Source of the DNA: Hyphomicrobiales bacterium
GTDB taxonomy: Bacteria > Pseudomonadota > Alphaproteobacteria > Rhizobiales > Rhizobiaceae
Direction of reading: 5' to 3'
NCBI GenBank assembly: GCA_900470155.1
Contig: UBZT01000002.1
Span: forward strand, 62,001-126,000
DNA: 64,000 nt
In this document: positions 1-8,452 of the stretch, in pieces
Numbering within the stretch: position 1 is the first letter of the stretch
Layout of the letters: each line of letters starts with the position of its first letter
Made by a program: the position numbers and the translations under genes
Notes under the pieces: generated by a model
The model's input: the letters and a program-made list of their open reading frames with translations, nothing else
Database searches by the model: none
What the model was told of the DNA's origin: nothing

Positions 1-180
1 CGCAATCGCACCACCCAGAACCTTCATCAGGGTAGATTTTCCAGCCCCGTTTTCGCCGATGAGCCCGACAACCTCTCCACCCCGGATGCCGAGGGACACG
101 CGGTTCAGCGCCACGGCGCTCGGATAGACCTTGGTGATCCCGACGAGATCGAGGGATATGCGCGCAGCAGACATCAACAT
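1..180 (-). CDS. Sugar ABC transporter ATP-binding protein, N-terminal fragment (cut by left edge)
   Basis: Only the first 60 codons lie in the window; the gene continues beyond base 1. The visible part holds the start of an ABC ATPase, with the aromatic stacking region ([16 protein letters not shown]) and an intact Walker A motif GENGAGKST. This form is typical of the RbsA/MglA/AraG family, which energises pentose and hexose import from the inner face of the membrane. ATG at 180 is used; an in-frame ATG at 174 is also possible. It follows the binding-protein gene at 251-1201 on the same strand by 70 bases, so it is most likely the ATPase partner of that protein. Whether it has one or two ATPase domains cannot be seen. 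Confidence 0.85.
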   Translation of the reverse strand, partial: MLMSAARISLDLVGITKVYPSAVALNRVSLGIRGGEVVGLIGENGAGKSTLMKVLGGAIA

Positions 181-250
181 CGCACCTTGGCTAAGGTTGA
201 GGCCTGCGCGGATCCGAAGCATCCGCGCAGGCCGCCGACCGGCAGACCTG

Positions 251-1201
251 TCAGCCGCCGACCCGCTCCTTGAGCTGCTTCTCGAAAGCATCGACATTCG
301 CCTTGTCGATCACCTGCGTCGGCACAATGATCAATCCGTCTGCCGGGACCTGTGACTTGTCACCCTTGAGATAGGCCGCCATCAGCTTCATGCCCTGATA
401 GCCCCACTGATAGGGGTCCTGGACCACGGTCCCCGCAAACGTGCCTTCGCGCACGGCACCGAGTGTAATCGGGTCTTCGTCGAAGGCGATCACGGTGATG
501 GCGCCCAGCTTACCCGCCGCCTGCAGGGCTTCATAGATCTTCGGCGGATTATAGGAATAGAAGCCGACCATGCAGTCGATATCGGGATTGGCCGCAAGCA
601 CGTCGTCGACATTCGAACGCGCCCGGGCGAAATCCACGTCATCGCCGCGCACATCGACCAGCTCAATCGACTTGCCGTCGACCGCCTGGCGGAAGCCGTC
701 GATGCGCTCCTTGGCATTGTCAGCGCCAAGGAAGCCGACAAAGCCCATGCATTTGCCACCGTTCGGCAGGGCCTTGACCGCAATCTCACCGGCCTGAATG
801 CCCGCTTGGACATTGGACGATCCAAGATAGGCGATCCGTTTCGACTGCGGTGCATCGCTATCCGTGGTGAACAGCGGAACCTGCGCGGCGATACGATTGA
901 AGGCGTCGATTGAGTTCTTCGGATCGGCCGAGGAAATCATGATCGCATCCGTGCCGGCCGCAACAAGGTCATCCATCAGCGCATTCTGAAGCGCCGCCGT
1001 CCCCTGTGCGGGATAGCGGAACTGCAGCTCGAAATCCGGAAGCTCGGCCTGTGCCGCCTTGACGCCGGCCTCCGCCAGCTTCCAGAAGTCGGAAGCCGCG
1101 TTGACGACGAATGCGAGTGCCTGCTTTTCCTGTGCGAGCACGGGCGTCGCCGCCAGGGTGAGTGCGGCCGCAAGGGCCGTGATCGATAGTGTCTTCTTCA
1201 T
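251..1201 (-). CDS. Periplasmic sugar-binding protein of an ABC importer (RbsB-like)
   Basis: 316 residues. The N-terminus is a classic Sec signal peptide ([20 protein letters not shown], cleavage after VLA). It is followed by a type I periplasmic-binding fold (PBP1, RbsB family) with a strand-turn such as [12 protein letters not shown] and the AIMISSADP and [13 protein letters not shown] segments usual in this family. It should capture a sugar in the periplasm and deliver it to an inner-membrane permease. The start at 1201 is chosen because a GGAGG sits seven bases upstream and the signal peptide begins there; an in-frame upstream start at 1285 would spoil the signal peptide. It lies between another binding protein and the ATPase that runs off the left edge. 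Substrate unknown. Confidence 0.9.
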   Translation of the reverse strand: MKKTLSITALAAALTLAATPVLAQEKQALAFVVNAASDFWKLAEAGVKAAQAELPDFELQFRYPAQGTAALQNALMDDLVAAGTDAIMISSADPKNSIDAFNRIAAQVPLFTTDSDAPQSKRIAYLGSSNVQAGIQAGEIAVKALPNGGKCMGFVGFLGADNAKERIDGFRQAVDGKSIELVDVRGDDVDFARARSNVDDVLAANPDIDCMVGFYSYNPPKIYEALQAAGKLGAITVIAFDEDPITLGAVREGTFAGTVVQDPYQWGYQGMKLMAAYLKGDKSQVPADGLIIVPTQVIDKANVDAFEKQLKERVGG

Positions 1202-1329
1202 GCTATCCTCCCGCAACCCTCTCCACTCGGGCTGCATCCTGTTGAACTGCAACATGCGAGAAGGCTCCTGCCGGGCCATCCGCATGCGGGACGAGGTCGG
1301 CGAGAGAGCGTCGCTCTCTCCTCCGGGTG

Positions 1330-2322
1330 CTAATTGTCCTTGCAGAATCCAGGATCTTCAGTGTTGCAGACATCGAGACCGGTAAACAACGGATCCTCGA
1401 CGGCTTCGCCCTTGATCAGCTGGATCATCACGTCAGGCGCCTTGTAGCCCATCTCGAATGGCCGCTGGCCGACCTGGGCATGGCTACGCCCCTCGCGGAA
1501 CGCCTGGGTCTGTGGCGGCAGCGTATCGCCCGCCACGATAACCAGTTCCTTGGACTTCAGCTTGTCCATCACCTGATCCGTCACCTGCGTGTAGGCCTGG
1601 GGTGCGAACTGCGCCCATCCACCGATCAGGATGAAGGCATCGAGATCCGGATGCGCGGTAAAGACATCGGACATCTGCTGGTTGGCGAGATCCGCCTGGT
1701 CATTGGTATAGACGGGGCAGCCCTCGATCTCGGACCAGCCGTTCTGGCCGGTCAGACGCTCGATATCCTTGGCCCCGGCAATCGTATCCCGGAAACCCTG
1801 GGCGCGGGCATTGATGTTGGCGGCTGCGACATTGCCGAGCTGCAGGCAGACGGTTCCACCTTCAGCCTTCAGCTTCTTCGCCTCCTCGGCCATCTTGACG
1901 CCCATCAGATAGTTGTCTGTGCCGAGATAGGTCTTGCGGAGATCGTGATCCTTCTCAAGGAAATCCGCATCGACCGTCATGACGGGCACGGTCGGGGCGA
2001 TCTCTCGCACCCGGTTCGCCATAGCCGGCGCATTCGACGGCGAGATGGCGATGGCCGCGACGCCGCGCGTCAAGAGGTCGTCGACGATCTGGACCTCGCC
2101 GGCCTCGTCGGCCGAAGAAGCAGGCCCCGTATAGAGGCACTCATATTCGCTGTCGGGATTTTCCGAGAGCCATTTCTTGCAGCCGAGATTGATCTGCTCG
2201 AAGAACGGGTTATCGAGGCCCTTGACGACAATCGCCAAGGTCTTCTTCTCCTGTGCTGCGCTTTCGCCGGCCAGCAACATGAGAACAGGTATTGCAGTGA
2301 ATGCCATAAATCGGATGTTCAT
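1330..2322 (-). CDS. Second periplasmic sugar-binding protein of the same operon
   Basis: 330 residues, Sec signal peptide (MNIRFMAFTAIPVLMLLAGE, cleavage after SAA) and a PBP1 sugar-binding fold (start KKTLAIVVKGLDNPFFEQIN; the NPFF element is common in ribose/xylose/allose binders). Several cysteines in the mature protein (about residues 60-80, 180 and near the C-terminus) could form disulphides. ATG at 2322 is preceded by GGAGGAGAAAGG. Two different binding proteins in one operon suggest either two related substrates for one permease or partners for the two ATPases encoded on either side. It is not a close copy of the neighbour at 251-1201. Confidence 0.9.
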   Translation of the reverse strand: MNIRFMAFTAIPVLMLLAGESAAQEKKTLAIVVKGLDNPFFEQINLGCKKWLSENPDSEYECLYTGPASSADEAGEVQIVDDLLTRGVAAIAISPSNAPAMANRVREIAPTVPVMTVDADFLEKDHDLRKTYLGTDNYLMGVKMAEEAKKLKAEGGTVCLQLGNVAAANINARAQGFRDTIAGAKDIERLTGQNGWSEIEGCPVYTNDQADLANQQMSDVFTAHPDLDAFILIGGWAQFAPQAYTQVTDQVMDKLKSKELVIVAGDTLPPQTQAFREGRSHAQVGQRPFEMGYKAPDVMIQLIKGEAVEDPLFTGLDVCNTEDPGFCKDN

Positions 2323-2363
2323 TGCCTTTCTCCTCCTCCAAATCGCCGGCCAAGCCCTCCTGC

Positions 2364-3344
2364 TCAACCGGGATACCAAACGATGCGCGGATCATCCGCC
2401 GCCCGACGGTAGCTCCAGGCACGCTCGATGAGCCCCTTGAGGTCGATCTCGGGCTCCCATCCGAGGATCATCCTGGCTTTCGAGTTGTCGAGCCAATTGC
2501 TGTGAAACGGTGTCGGGATATCGTGGCGCTGCCGATTACCGACAACCACCAACCGGTCGGCCACATCGCCGTAGTCGACCGGGCGATCCATAGAGACGTT
2601 GAACAGCTCCCCAAAGGCGGCTGGATTGTCGAGCGCGGCAAGCATCGACGTCACAAGATCATCGATATGGATGAAACTGCGCTTGAGATAATTGCCCCTG
2701 ACGTCCCGCATCGCCGGCATCCCGCGCTGCTCCCTGAGCGCAACCAGTTCCGCAGGCGCGATCAAACTGGACCATGGTGGCCCCCCGAACTGGTCGTCGC
2801 CGAGCTCGAAAACGTAGCGAAAGTCATCCTTCTCCATGATCCATGGCGTACGAAGCGTCGTCCAGTTCAAACCTTCCTGCACGCCAAACTGCTCGAGCAT
2901 CGTCTCTTCCAGCACTTTCGTGAGCGCATAGACCCCGCGATAGGCCCGTCTCGGCGACTGCTCGGTGATTGGCGCGTCGTATCCATGGAAAATGTGGCCC
3001 ACGACGCAGTCCCCGCTCAGCAACATGAACTGGCGCTTTGCAGGCGAGCGGCAGAAGGCGTCGAGCAGCAGGTAGAGCCCCTTCAAAGCCACATCGATCG
3101 CCTGATCCCGGTTCTCCTTCACCGCGGCCAGATGCAGGACATGGGTAACGCCTTCGAGCGCTTCGACCACTGCCTGCGGATCGGCTACGGATCCCTTGAC
3201 GACGGAGACGCGGGTGGCCGGGGTAAGTGCCCGCCTGTTGCAGAGCGTTACCACGTCCCACGCAGCAAAACGCGGCTCTGCCAGGAAGGCTGGAAGGAAT
3301 GCCTGCCCCACTTTTCCAGTGGCGCCAGTCACGAGCAACCGCAT
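2364..3344 (-). CDS. NAD-dependent epimerase/dehydratase (extended SDR)
   Basis: 326 residues. The N-terminus LLVTGATGKVGQAF is the GxxGxxG dinucleotide-binding turn of extended short-chain dehydrogenases. The catalytic YxxxK appears as YALTK at about residue 135, after a serine-containing strand (LLSGD). Such proteins oxidise, epimerise or dehydrate sugars or sugar nucleotides; placed first in a sugar-import operon, it probably acts on the imported sugar or its lactone. ATG at 3344 is preferred over the TTG at 3347 because the GGGAGG Shine-Dalgarno is then five bases away. It is the first gene of the leftward operon and diverges from the ATPase gene at 3499. Confidence 0.88.
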   Translation of the reverse strand: MRLLVTGATGKVGQAFLPAFLAEPRFAAWDVVTLCNRRALTPATRVSVVKGSVADPQAVVEALEGVTHVLHLAAVKENRDQAIDVALKGLYLLLDAFCRSPAKRQFMLLSGDCVVGHIFHGYDAPITEQSPRRAYRGVYALTKVLEETMLEQFGVQEGLNWTTLRTPWIMEKDDFRYVFELGDDQFGGPPWSSLIAPAELVALREQRGMPAMRDVRGNYLKRSFIHIDDLVTSMLAALDNPAAFGELFNVSMDRPVDYGDVADRLVVVGNRQRHDIPTPFHSNWLDNSKARMILGWEPEIDLKGLIERAWSYRRAADDPRIVWYPG

Positions 3345-3498
3345 CAACGCCTCCCGTCAACTCGTTCCCTGATTGCATCGATTAATAATTAGTAATAATA
3401 TTATGTCAAGCATCATTAATATCAATTTGCGATCTGCCGCAACGCAAGCTATGGTCCCAAGGAGTGTCTTCGTGGGATCGACCGAGGGAGGGCGGAGA
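3345..3498. promoter_or_regulatory. Divergent promoter region between the two sugar-import operons
   Basis: 154 bases separate the starts of the leftward epimerase operon and the rightward ATPase-permease-lacI operon. The middle (about 3381-3425) is strikingly AT-rich compared with its surroundings and includes the short palindrome TAATAATATTA at 3393-3403. The LacI-family regulator at 5275 is the obvious candidate to bind here, but the palindrome is not a typical CG-centred LacI operator, so the site itself is only a guess. Confidence 0.45.
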
Positions 3499-4239
3499 AT
3501 GTCACGACTATCATTGCATTCAATTTCAAAGAGTTATGGCGCAATACACGCGCTTTCTCGCGTCAGCTTGTCGATCGAACCGGGGGAGGTTCTGGGCTTG
3601 ATGGGAGACAATGGGGCCGGAAAAAGCACGCTGGTTAAAATCATCGCGGGCAATTTTCCGCCATCGACAGGCGAAATCCGCATCGACGACCAGCCTGTAG
3701 CCTTTCACAACCCGCGCGATGCTCAGCGACAGGGAATTGAGGTCGTCTATCAAGACCTCGCACTGTGCGACAATCTCTCTGCCGCCTCCAATGTCTTCCT
3801 CGGTCGCGAGCCGATGCAGAGGCTCGGCCCCTTGCGCTATATCGATTATGCCCAGATGAACCGCGTTGCAGCGACCCTCTTTCGGCAGCTTAAATCGGAG
3901 ACACGACCTCGCGATCTTGTCAGGCGGATGTCGGGCGGTCAGCGCCAGGCCGTGGCGATCGCACGGACCCTGCTGTCGGAACCCAAGATCGTGGTGATGG
4001 ATGAGCCCACAGCCGCCATTTCCGTCCGACAGGTGGCCGAAGTCCTCGACGTCATCCGCAGGCTGCGGGACCACGGTATCAGCGTGATCCTGATCAGCCA
4101 CAGGATGCCCGATGTCTTCGGAGTGTCGGATCGGATCGCCGTGCTGAGACGCGGGGAACTGGTTGCCAGCAAACGCGCCGACCGGTCTTCACCTGAAGAG
4201 GTAACGGGGCTCATCACTGGCGCAATCGAAGCTGCCTGA
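3499..4239 (+). CDS. Single-domain sugar ABC transporter ATP-binding protein (FrcA-like)
   Basis: 246 residues. One complete ABC ATPase domain: Walker A GDNGAGKST (residues 36-44), signature MSGGQRQAVAIA, Walker B IVVMDEPTAA and a switch histidine in LISHRM. Most sugar ATPases of the RbsA group are two-domain proteins of about 500 residues. A one-domain form of this size is known for the rhizobial fructose importer (FrcA), so the length is not evidence of truncation. ATG at 3499 follows GGAGGGCGGAGA; an in-frame upstream ATG at 3373 lies in the divergent promoter and adds no domain. The stop is 12 bases before the permease gene. Confidence 0.9.
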   Translation: MSRLSLHSISKSYGAIHALSRVSLSIEPGEVLGLMGDNGAGKSTLVKIIAGNFPPSTGEIRIDDQPVAFHNPRDAQRQGIEVVYQDLALCDNLSAASNVFLGREPMQRLGPLRYIDYAQMNRVAATLFRQLKSETRPRDLVRRMSGGQRQAVAIARTLLSEPKIVVMDEPTAAISVRQVAEVLDVIRRLRDHGISVILISHRMPDVFGVSDRIAVLRRGELVASKRADRSSPEEVTGLITGAIEAA

Positions 4240-4251
4240 GAGGATATCGCC

Positions 4252-5241
4252 ATGACCACATTGGAAGATGTGATTGCCCAAAGCGAGCACCGGAACTGGT
4301 TTGCCCGCGTTTCAAGCCAGCAGCTGTTCTGGGTCTTTTTGGCGGCCGTGCTGGCATGCCTGGCACTGAGCCTGCTGACCGACAGCTTCGCCACGGAACG
4401 CAATCTCTTCAATGTCGCCCGCAACTTTGCCTTCGTCGGCATCATCGCGATCGGGATGACAACCGTCATCGCCTCAGGAGGTATCGATCTTTCCGTCGGC
4501 TCCACTGTGGTGCTGAGCGCTATGGTGATCAGCGTGACGATGGAAGCGGGCACCCCCTTTCTGATCGCAGCGCCACTCGCCCTTCTGGCCGCCGTCCTTG
4601 TCGGTGTTTTGAACGGCCTTCTCGTCGCCTATGCCGGCATGCCGCCCTTCGTCGTCACACTCGGAACGCTGTCAGCCGCACGATCCCTCGCCATGGTTCT
4701 TTCCGACAACAAGATGATCTGGAACTTCGGCCCCGACCACGACCTGCTGATCTGGGTTGGCGGCGGCTCCACGCTCGGCGTGCCGCACCCTCTCTATGTG
4801 CTGGCCGCACTGACGCTCATAATGTCGCTCGTTTACAAGTGGACGCGCTGGGGACAACACCTCTTCGCCATTGGCAGCAATGAAAACGCAGCCTTGCTGA
4901 CCGGCATTCCGGTTCGTCGAATGAAAGTCAGCATCTATGTGGTCTCCGCGCTGACTGCTGGCCTCACCGGCATCCTCATGGCTGGCTGGCTGGGCAGCGT
5001 CACCACCAATCTTGGACAGGGCATGGAACTGACCGTAATCGCCGCGGCGGTGATCGGCGGCGCCAATCTGGCCGGCGGGGAAGGAAACGCGCTGGGCGCC
5101 GTCTTCGGAGCACTGTTGATAGAAGTTATTCGCAACTCCCTGATCCTGCTCGGCATCTCGACATTCTGGCAAGGAATGTTCATAGGTACCTTTATTCTGG
5201 TCGCCGTTGCGTTCGACCGTGTTCGGCACTTCCGATCTTGA
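4252..5241 (+). CDS. Sugar ABC transporter permease (RbsC/FrcC family)
   Basis: 329 residues, mostly hydrophobic, with about eight to ten predicted membrane spans. It carries the family signature around residues 75-95 (IAIGMTTVIASGGIDLSVGS) and the cytoplasmic coupling loop AIGSNENAALLTGIPVRRMK, where the EAA-like motif docks on the ATPase. The C-terminal AAAVIGGANLAGGEG motif is also typical. It forms the inner-membrane channel for the sugar delivered by a binding protein. No binding protein is encoded on this strand, so it probably uses one of the two encoded divergently at 251-2322. It is co-transcribed with the ATPase upstream and the LacI regulator downstream. Confidence 0.92.
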   Translation: MTTLEDVIAQSEHRNWFARVSSQQLFWVFLAAVLACLALSLLTDSFATERNLFNVARNFAFVGIIAIGMTTVIASGGIDLSVGSTVVLSAMVISVTMEAGTPFLIAAPLALLAAVLVGVLNGLLVAYAGMPPFVVTLGTLSAARSLAMVLSDNKMIWNFGPDHDLLIWVGGGSTLGVPHPLYVLAALTLIMSLVYKWTRWGQHLFAIGSNENAALLTGIPVRRMKVSIYVVSALTAGLTGILMAGWLGSVTTNLGQGMELTVIAAAVIGGANLAGGEGNALGAVFGALLIEVIRNSLILLGISTFWQGMFIGTFILVAVAFDRVRHFRS

Positions 5242-5274
5242 ACACGGGCAATACTAAGAGAACCACGGCTCTTC

Positions 5275-6297
5275 ATGGAGAATGCCTTGAAACCGACAAT
5301 GATGGACGTGGCTGCACTGGCGCGCGTATCGCAGGCGACCGTTTCCCTCATTCTCAACGGAAGTTCCGGCGCGCGCTTCAGCGAGGCAACCCGCAAGAGA
5401 GTATTCGACGCGGCGGAGCAACTGGGATACCGGCTCTCCAACAAATCAGCGGCAAGCAACGGTTCCGGCAGCACACCGGCCAACAAGGTCATCGTCTTCG
5501 TCGTCGACGAACTAACCACCGACCCATGGATGTCCATGGCCTTCGAAGGCGCCCGTGAAAAGGCGCTGGAACTTGGGATTATCGTCACGCTGGGCGTGTT
5601 TCGAAAGGGCGAAGACCCGGACGGCGGCATTTTCTCGATCTGTGACGGTCAGGTCCTGGTCGGCTACGTCTTCGGCACGATCCTGACCCGCAAGATCGAC
5701 CCGCCCGAGCCGCTGCTGAAAGTGCCCTCGGTTCTGGTCAACTGCTATGATCAGGAGCGCCGTCTGCCTTCTATCCTTCCCGGCGACGTCGCCGGAGGGC
5801 GTGCGGCAACAGAACGTCTGATCGCGGCCGACCGGAAGCGGGTTGCCCTGATCAACGGGCAGGAGGGGCTCGACAATCCGCGCGATCGCCTGCGGGGCTA
5901 CAAACAGGCGCTGGCGAGCAACGACCTCGCCTATGATCCCGACCTCGTCCATTATGGCAATTGGGAACCCTCATCCGGCTATGAGAAGACACATGCCCTG
6001 ATGAAGCTGAAAAATCCGCCGGATGGCATTTTCTGCGCCAACGACCTGATGGCGCTCGGCTGCATCGAGGCCCTGAAGGAACTCGGCAAGTCGGTCCCGA
6101 AAGACGTCTCGGTCGTCGGCTTTGACAATCGCGATATCGCCCAGTTCACCATGCCGCCGCTCACGACCTTCCACCTGCCGATGTTCGAAATGGGCGCGAT
6201 GGCAGTCGAATTGATCGCCGATCTCGCCGGCGGCCTGACCAGTTCACACGACCAGTTGAAGGTGGAATGCCGCCTGGTGGAACGTCAGTCCGTCTAG
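5275..6297 (+). CDS. LacI-family transcriptional regulator
   Basis: 340 residues. The N-terminal helix-turn-helix MMDVAALARVSQATVSLILN (about residues 9-28) and the hinge helix (RFSEATRKRVFDAAEQLGY) are textbook LacI features. They are followed by a PBP1-like effector domain (residues 65-340) with the motif GIFCANDLMALGCIEALKELG. It probably represses or activates the two flanking transport operons in response to the imported sugar. It is the last gene of the rightward operon, 33 bases after the permease. ATG at 5275 is used; starting at the internal methionines (residues 9-10) would still keep the HTH. Confidence 0.9.
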   Translation: MENALKPTMMDVAALARVSQATVSLILNGSSGARFSEATRKRVFDAAEQLGYRLSNKSAASNGSGSTPANKVIVFVVDELTTDPWMSMAFEGAREKALELGIIVTLGVFRKGEDPDGGIFSICDGQVLVGYVFGTILTRKIDPPEPLLKVPSVLVNCYDQERRLPSILPGDVAGGRAATERLIAADRKRVALINGQEGLDNPRDRLRGYKQALASNDLAYDPDLVHYGNWEPSSGYEKTHALMKLKNPPDGIFCANDLMALGCIEALKELGKSVPKDVSVVGFDNRDIAQFTMPPLTTFHLPMFEMGAMAVELIADLAGGLTSSHDQLKVECRLVERQSV

Positions 6298-6673
6298 TCT
6301 GCTGTCGCCGCGGATGCGGCCATGGGATCTTCGAACGCGGTTCAGCGGCGTGATGCCCGATCTTTAGGCAGCGCAGGAATGCTGAGCGCAAATCTCGGCC
6401 GCGGTGCCTGGATGGCATGGCGGGCAACTCACCCGCCCCCATAAGCAGATCTCGGGGCCGGCGTCATTATTGAGGCGGCCCTCCAGAAACTGACGCCTCT
6501 TTGACCTTTGCAATCACGTATTGCGACCTCTCCGCGTCCGTGAACACGGAAACATCGGCGAAGAGGTCATAAGACCGAAACGCCTGTGTCCAGAGCAAAA
6601 CTTGAATTTAAAATTCATATTTTATCAAGTCGATGCTATTACCTAGTCGAGCGCCTGGGGATGCCGGCTTGAA
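6298..6673. other. Intergenic region between lacI and the heme-uptake locus
   Basis: 376 bases with no convincing gene. A weak six-base inverted repeat (GAGGCG at 6472 and CGCCTC at 6494, then TTT) could help end lacI transcription. The right part is AT-rich and holds the iron-box-like element described separately at 6603-6617. Confidence 0.5.
6603..6617. promoter_or_regulatory. Candidate RirA iron-responsive (IRO) box upstream of the has sigma gene
   Basis: TGAATTTAAAATTCA is a perfect palindrome (seven bases, one centre base, seven bases) and fits TGA-N9-TCA exactly, the consensus described for RirA-regulated iron genes in rhizobia. It ends 56 bases before the sigma-factor start. Function is inferred from this match and from the downstream heme-uptake genes. 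Confidence 0.6.
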
Positions 6674-7225
6674 ATGTCGCATCCTTTCTTATCAATCACT
6701 TTGCTTGAGCCAATTATGGTCACTGTAAAAAAGGATGCCCGGTACGAGATGTACCTCAAGGCACGCAAGGCATTGCTTGACTATGCAACGCCGCTTACAG
6801 GCTCCCGTGATGACGCAGAAGATATCGTTCAGGATGCGTTTTTAAAGTTTGTGCCTGACGCTGCTGACGCTACTCCACCGCCCAAAGCCTATCTGTTTCG
6901 TATTGTTCGCAACCTGTCCTTCAACAAAAGACGCAGGCGGAAGCTGGAGGCAAAGGACGAACCTGACGACATACCCTGGTGGGCGTGGCCGCAAGCTCAG
7001 CCCTCGCCGGAAGCCGAATTTGTGCTGCAACAACAGGTAAGGCTGGTCGCGCAAGCGATCGAGCGGTTGCCCGTTCGCGAACGCGCGGTCATGGAAATGT
7101 ATCGTTTCGAGAAAATGACGTTGCAGGAGATCGCCGAACGGCTGGCCGTTTCCGTTCCCACGGCCCATCGCCTGCTCAGCGCGGCGATGGTTCGTCTTCG
7201 CGACGAGACGAAAGATGTTTTTTGA
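6674..7225 (+). CDS. hasI: ECF sigma factor, FecI/HasI type
   Basis: 183 residues. Region 2 (about residues 20-85) contains SRDDAEDIVQDAFLKF, and the C-terminal region 4 holds LPVRERAVMEMYRFEKMTLQEIAERLAVSVPTAHR in two helices (about residues 125-165). This is the layout of iron-starvation sigma factors. It should direct RNA polymerase to the hasR promoter when heme is sensed at the outer membrane. The next genes are its FecR-type partner and a TonB receptor with a signalling domain, the standard cell-surface signalling triad. ATG at 6674 is used, but the ATG at 6716 (MVTVKK) is a plausible shorter start and neither has a strong Shine-Dalgarno. The candidate iron box lies just upstream. Confidence 0.88.
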   Translation: MSHPFLSITLLEPIMVTVKKDARYEMYLKARKALLDYATPLTGSRDDAEDIVQDAFLKFVPDAADATPPPKAYLFRIVRNLSFNKRRRRKLEAKDEPDDIPWWAWPQAQPSPEAEFVLQQQVRLVAQAIERLPVRERAVMEMYRFEKMTLQEIAERLAVSVPTAHRLLSAAMVRLRDETKDVF

Positions 7226-7338
7226 CGAAACAAATGCCACTTATTACGAACCCTCTGAAAGATTGATCCGGCTCGCGTGTCTATGCAGATAATGCATTTC
7301 AATTCACACAACCGCCAGGACGGACAAGGCCGGCCCCG

Positions 7339-8322
7339 ATGAACTCCGAACCACACCACCAGCGATCTCTCCTGTTTGACGAAGCCAGCAACTGGCTGAT
7401 CCGCATCCGGGACAATCCGCAGTCAACAGACACAAAGGCTGCTTTCGAGGCGTGGCGACGGACTTCGCCCGCCCATGAACGAGCATGGACCGATCTCTGT
7501 CGTTTATGGAGCGTGTCCGGAAAGGCTGAACCCTTTTACCGTCCACTTGCTTCAAGCGAGCAGAAGGCAACGCGGCGGCCCGCATTTTCCCTTCCCGGGA
7601 TCGGGACGGGCATGGCGATTGCAAGCATCGCCACCCTGATAGTCTGGTTTGTTGCGCCTTCCCTGATGATCCGCCTGACCTCAGACCATCTTACGGCCAC
7701 GGCGGAAATCCGAACCATTCCACTCGAGGATGGCAGCACGGTGCAGCTTGCGCCGGGCAGTGCGTTGCGCATCGAATTCCGCGACGATGTCCGACAGGTC
7801 GCACTTTTGCGCGGTGAGGCATTTTTCGATATTTCCAAAGATCCAAATCGCAAGTTCAAGGTGGTCACGGGCAGCACTGACATTGAAGTGCTTGGCACCG
7901 CCTTCGATGTCAGCGTTACAGAGGCAGCAACAACGGTTTCGGTTGCCCGTGGCTCAGTGTCGACGCATGCGCGCAACGCCCCGACAGAGGTTAAGCAGAA
8001 CATACTCGCACCGGGTGATGCAGTATCGATCGATGACTTGAGCGGCGTCACGACCAAGACACGCGTTGCCGCCAATGATGTCGGCGCGTGGCGTCAGGGA
8101 AGACTGGTCGTGAACAATGCTACAATCGATTCCGTGATCGATATCATAAGACGCTACGACCCCGCATGGATCACGATGGCCGATCTTTCCCTTGGCGACC
8201 AGAAAGTGACGGGCATCTACGACCTGACGTCGCCGAAACTCGCCCTTGGAGCGCTGGTCGATCCGTTCGGCGGCAAGGTCAGAAGCCTCGGTGCCTCAAT
8301 CACCGTCATCAGCCGCCGCTAA
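7339..8322 (+). CDS. hasS: FecR/HasS-type anti-sigma regulator
   Basis: 327 residues. The N-terminal cytoplasmic part (DUF4880-like: EASNWLIRIRDNP, FEAWRRTSPAHERAW, residues 15-60) binds the sigma factor. One membrane span lies at about residues 93-113. The periplasmic FecR domain follows (IPLEDGSTVQLAPGSALRIE to TVSVARGSVSTH), and the tail (residues 250-327) resembles the STN-like part that contacts the receptor. It should hold HasI inactive until HasR signals. It lies 113 bases after the sigma gene and 130 before hasR. Confidence 0.88.
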   Translation: MNSEPHHQRSLLFDEASNWLIRIRDNPQSTDTKAAFEAWRRTSPAHERAWTDLCRLWSVSGKAEPFYRPLASSEQKATRRPAFSLPGIGTGMAIASIATLIVWFVAPSLMIRLTSDHLTATAEIRTIPLEDGSTVQLAPGSALRIEFRDDVRQVALLRGEAFFDISKDPNRKFKVVTGSTDIEVLGTAFDVSVTEAATTVSVARGSVSTHARNAPTEVKQNILAPGDAVSIDDLSGVTTKTRVAANDVGAWRQGRLVVNNATIDSVIDIIRRYDPAWITMADLSLGDQKVTGIYDLTSPKLALGALVDPFGGKVRSLGASITVISRR

Positions 8323-8378
8323 AAAATATGACAATAAAAATCAAGATTTAGCGGAATTGTAAAAACGGTTCTGAAAAT

Positions 8379-8392
8379 ATCGGTTTACCGAT
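8379..8392. repeat. Short perfect inverted repeat before hasR
   Basis: ATCGGT-TT-ACCGAT is a perfect 6-2-6 palindrome in the 130-base gap between the anti-sigma gene and hasR, 60 bases before the hasR start. It could be an operator or part of the leader. The gap as a whole is AT-rich and is where a HasI-dependent promoter would be expected; I could not assign -35 and -10 elements with confidence. Confidence 0.35.
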
Positions 8393-8452
8393 GTGTCTTT
8401 CTGTCAGCAAACCGGTCCGTCCGGGTGCCATGGCAGGAGAGGCAGTGGGTAA

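Noticed and set aside
2322..3392. Long rightward frame antisense to the sugar epimerase
   Set aside because: No recognisable domain; the minus strand encodes a complete SDR with GxxGxxG and YxxxK.
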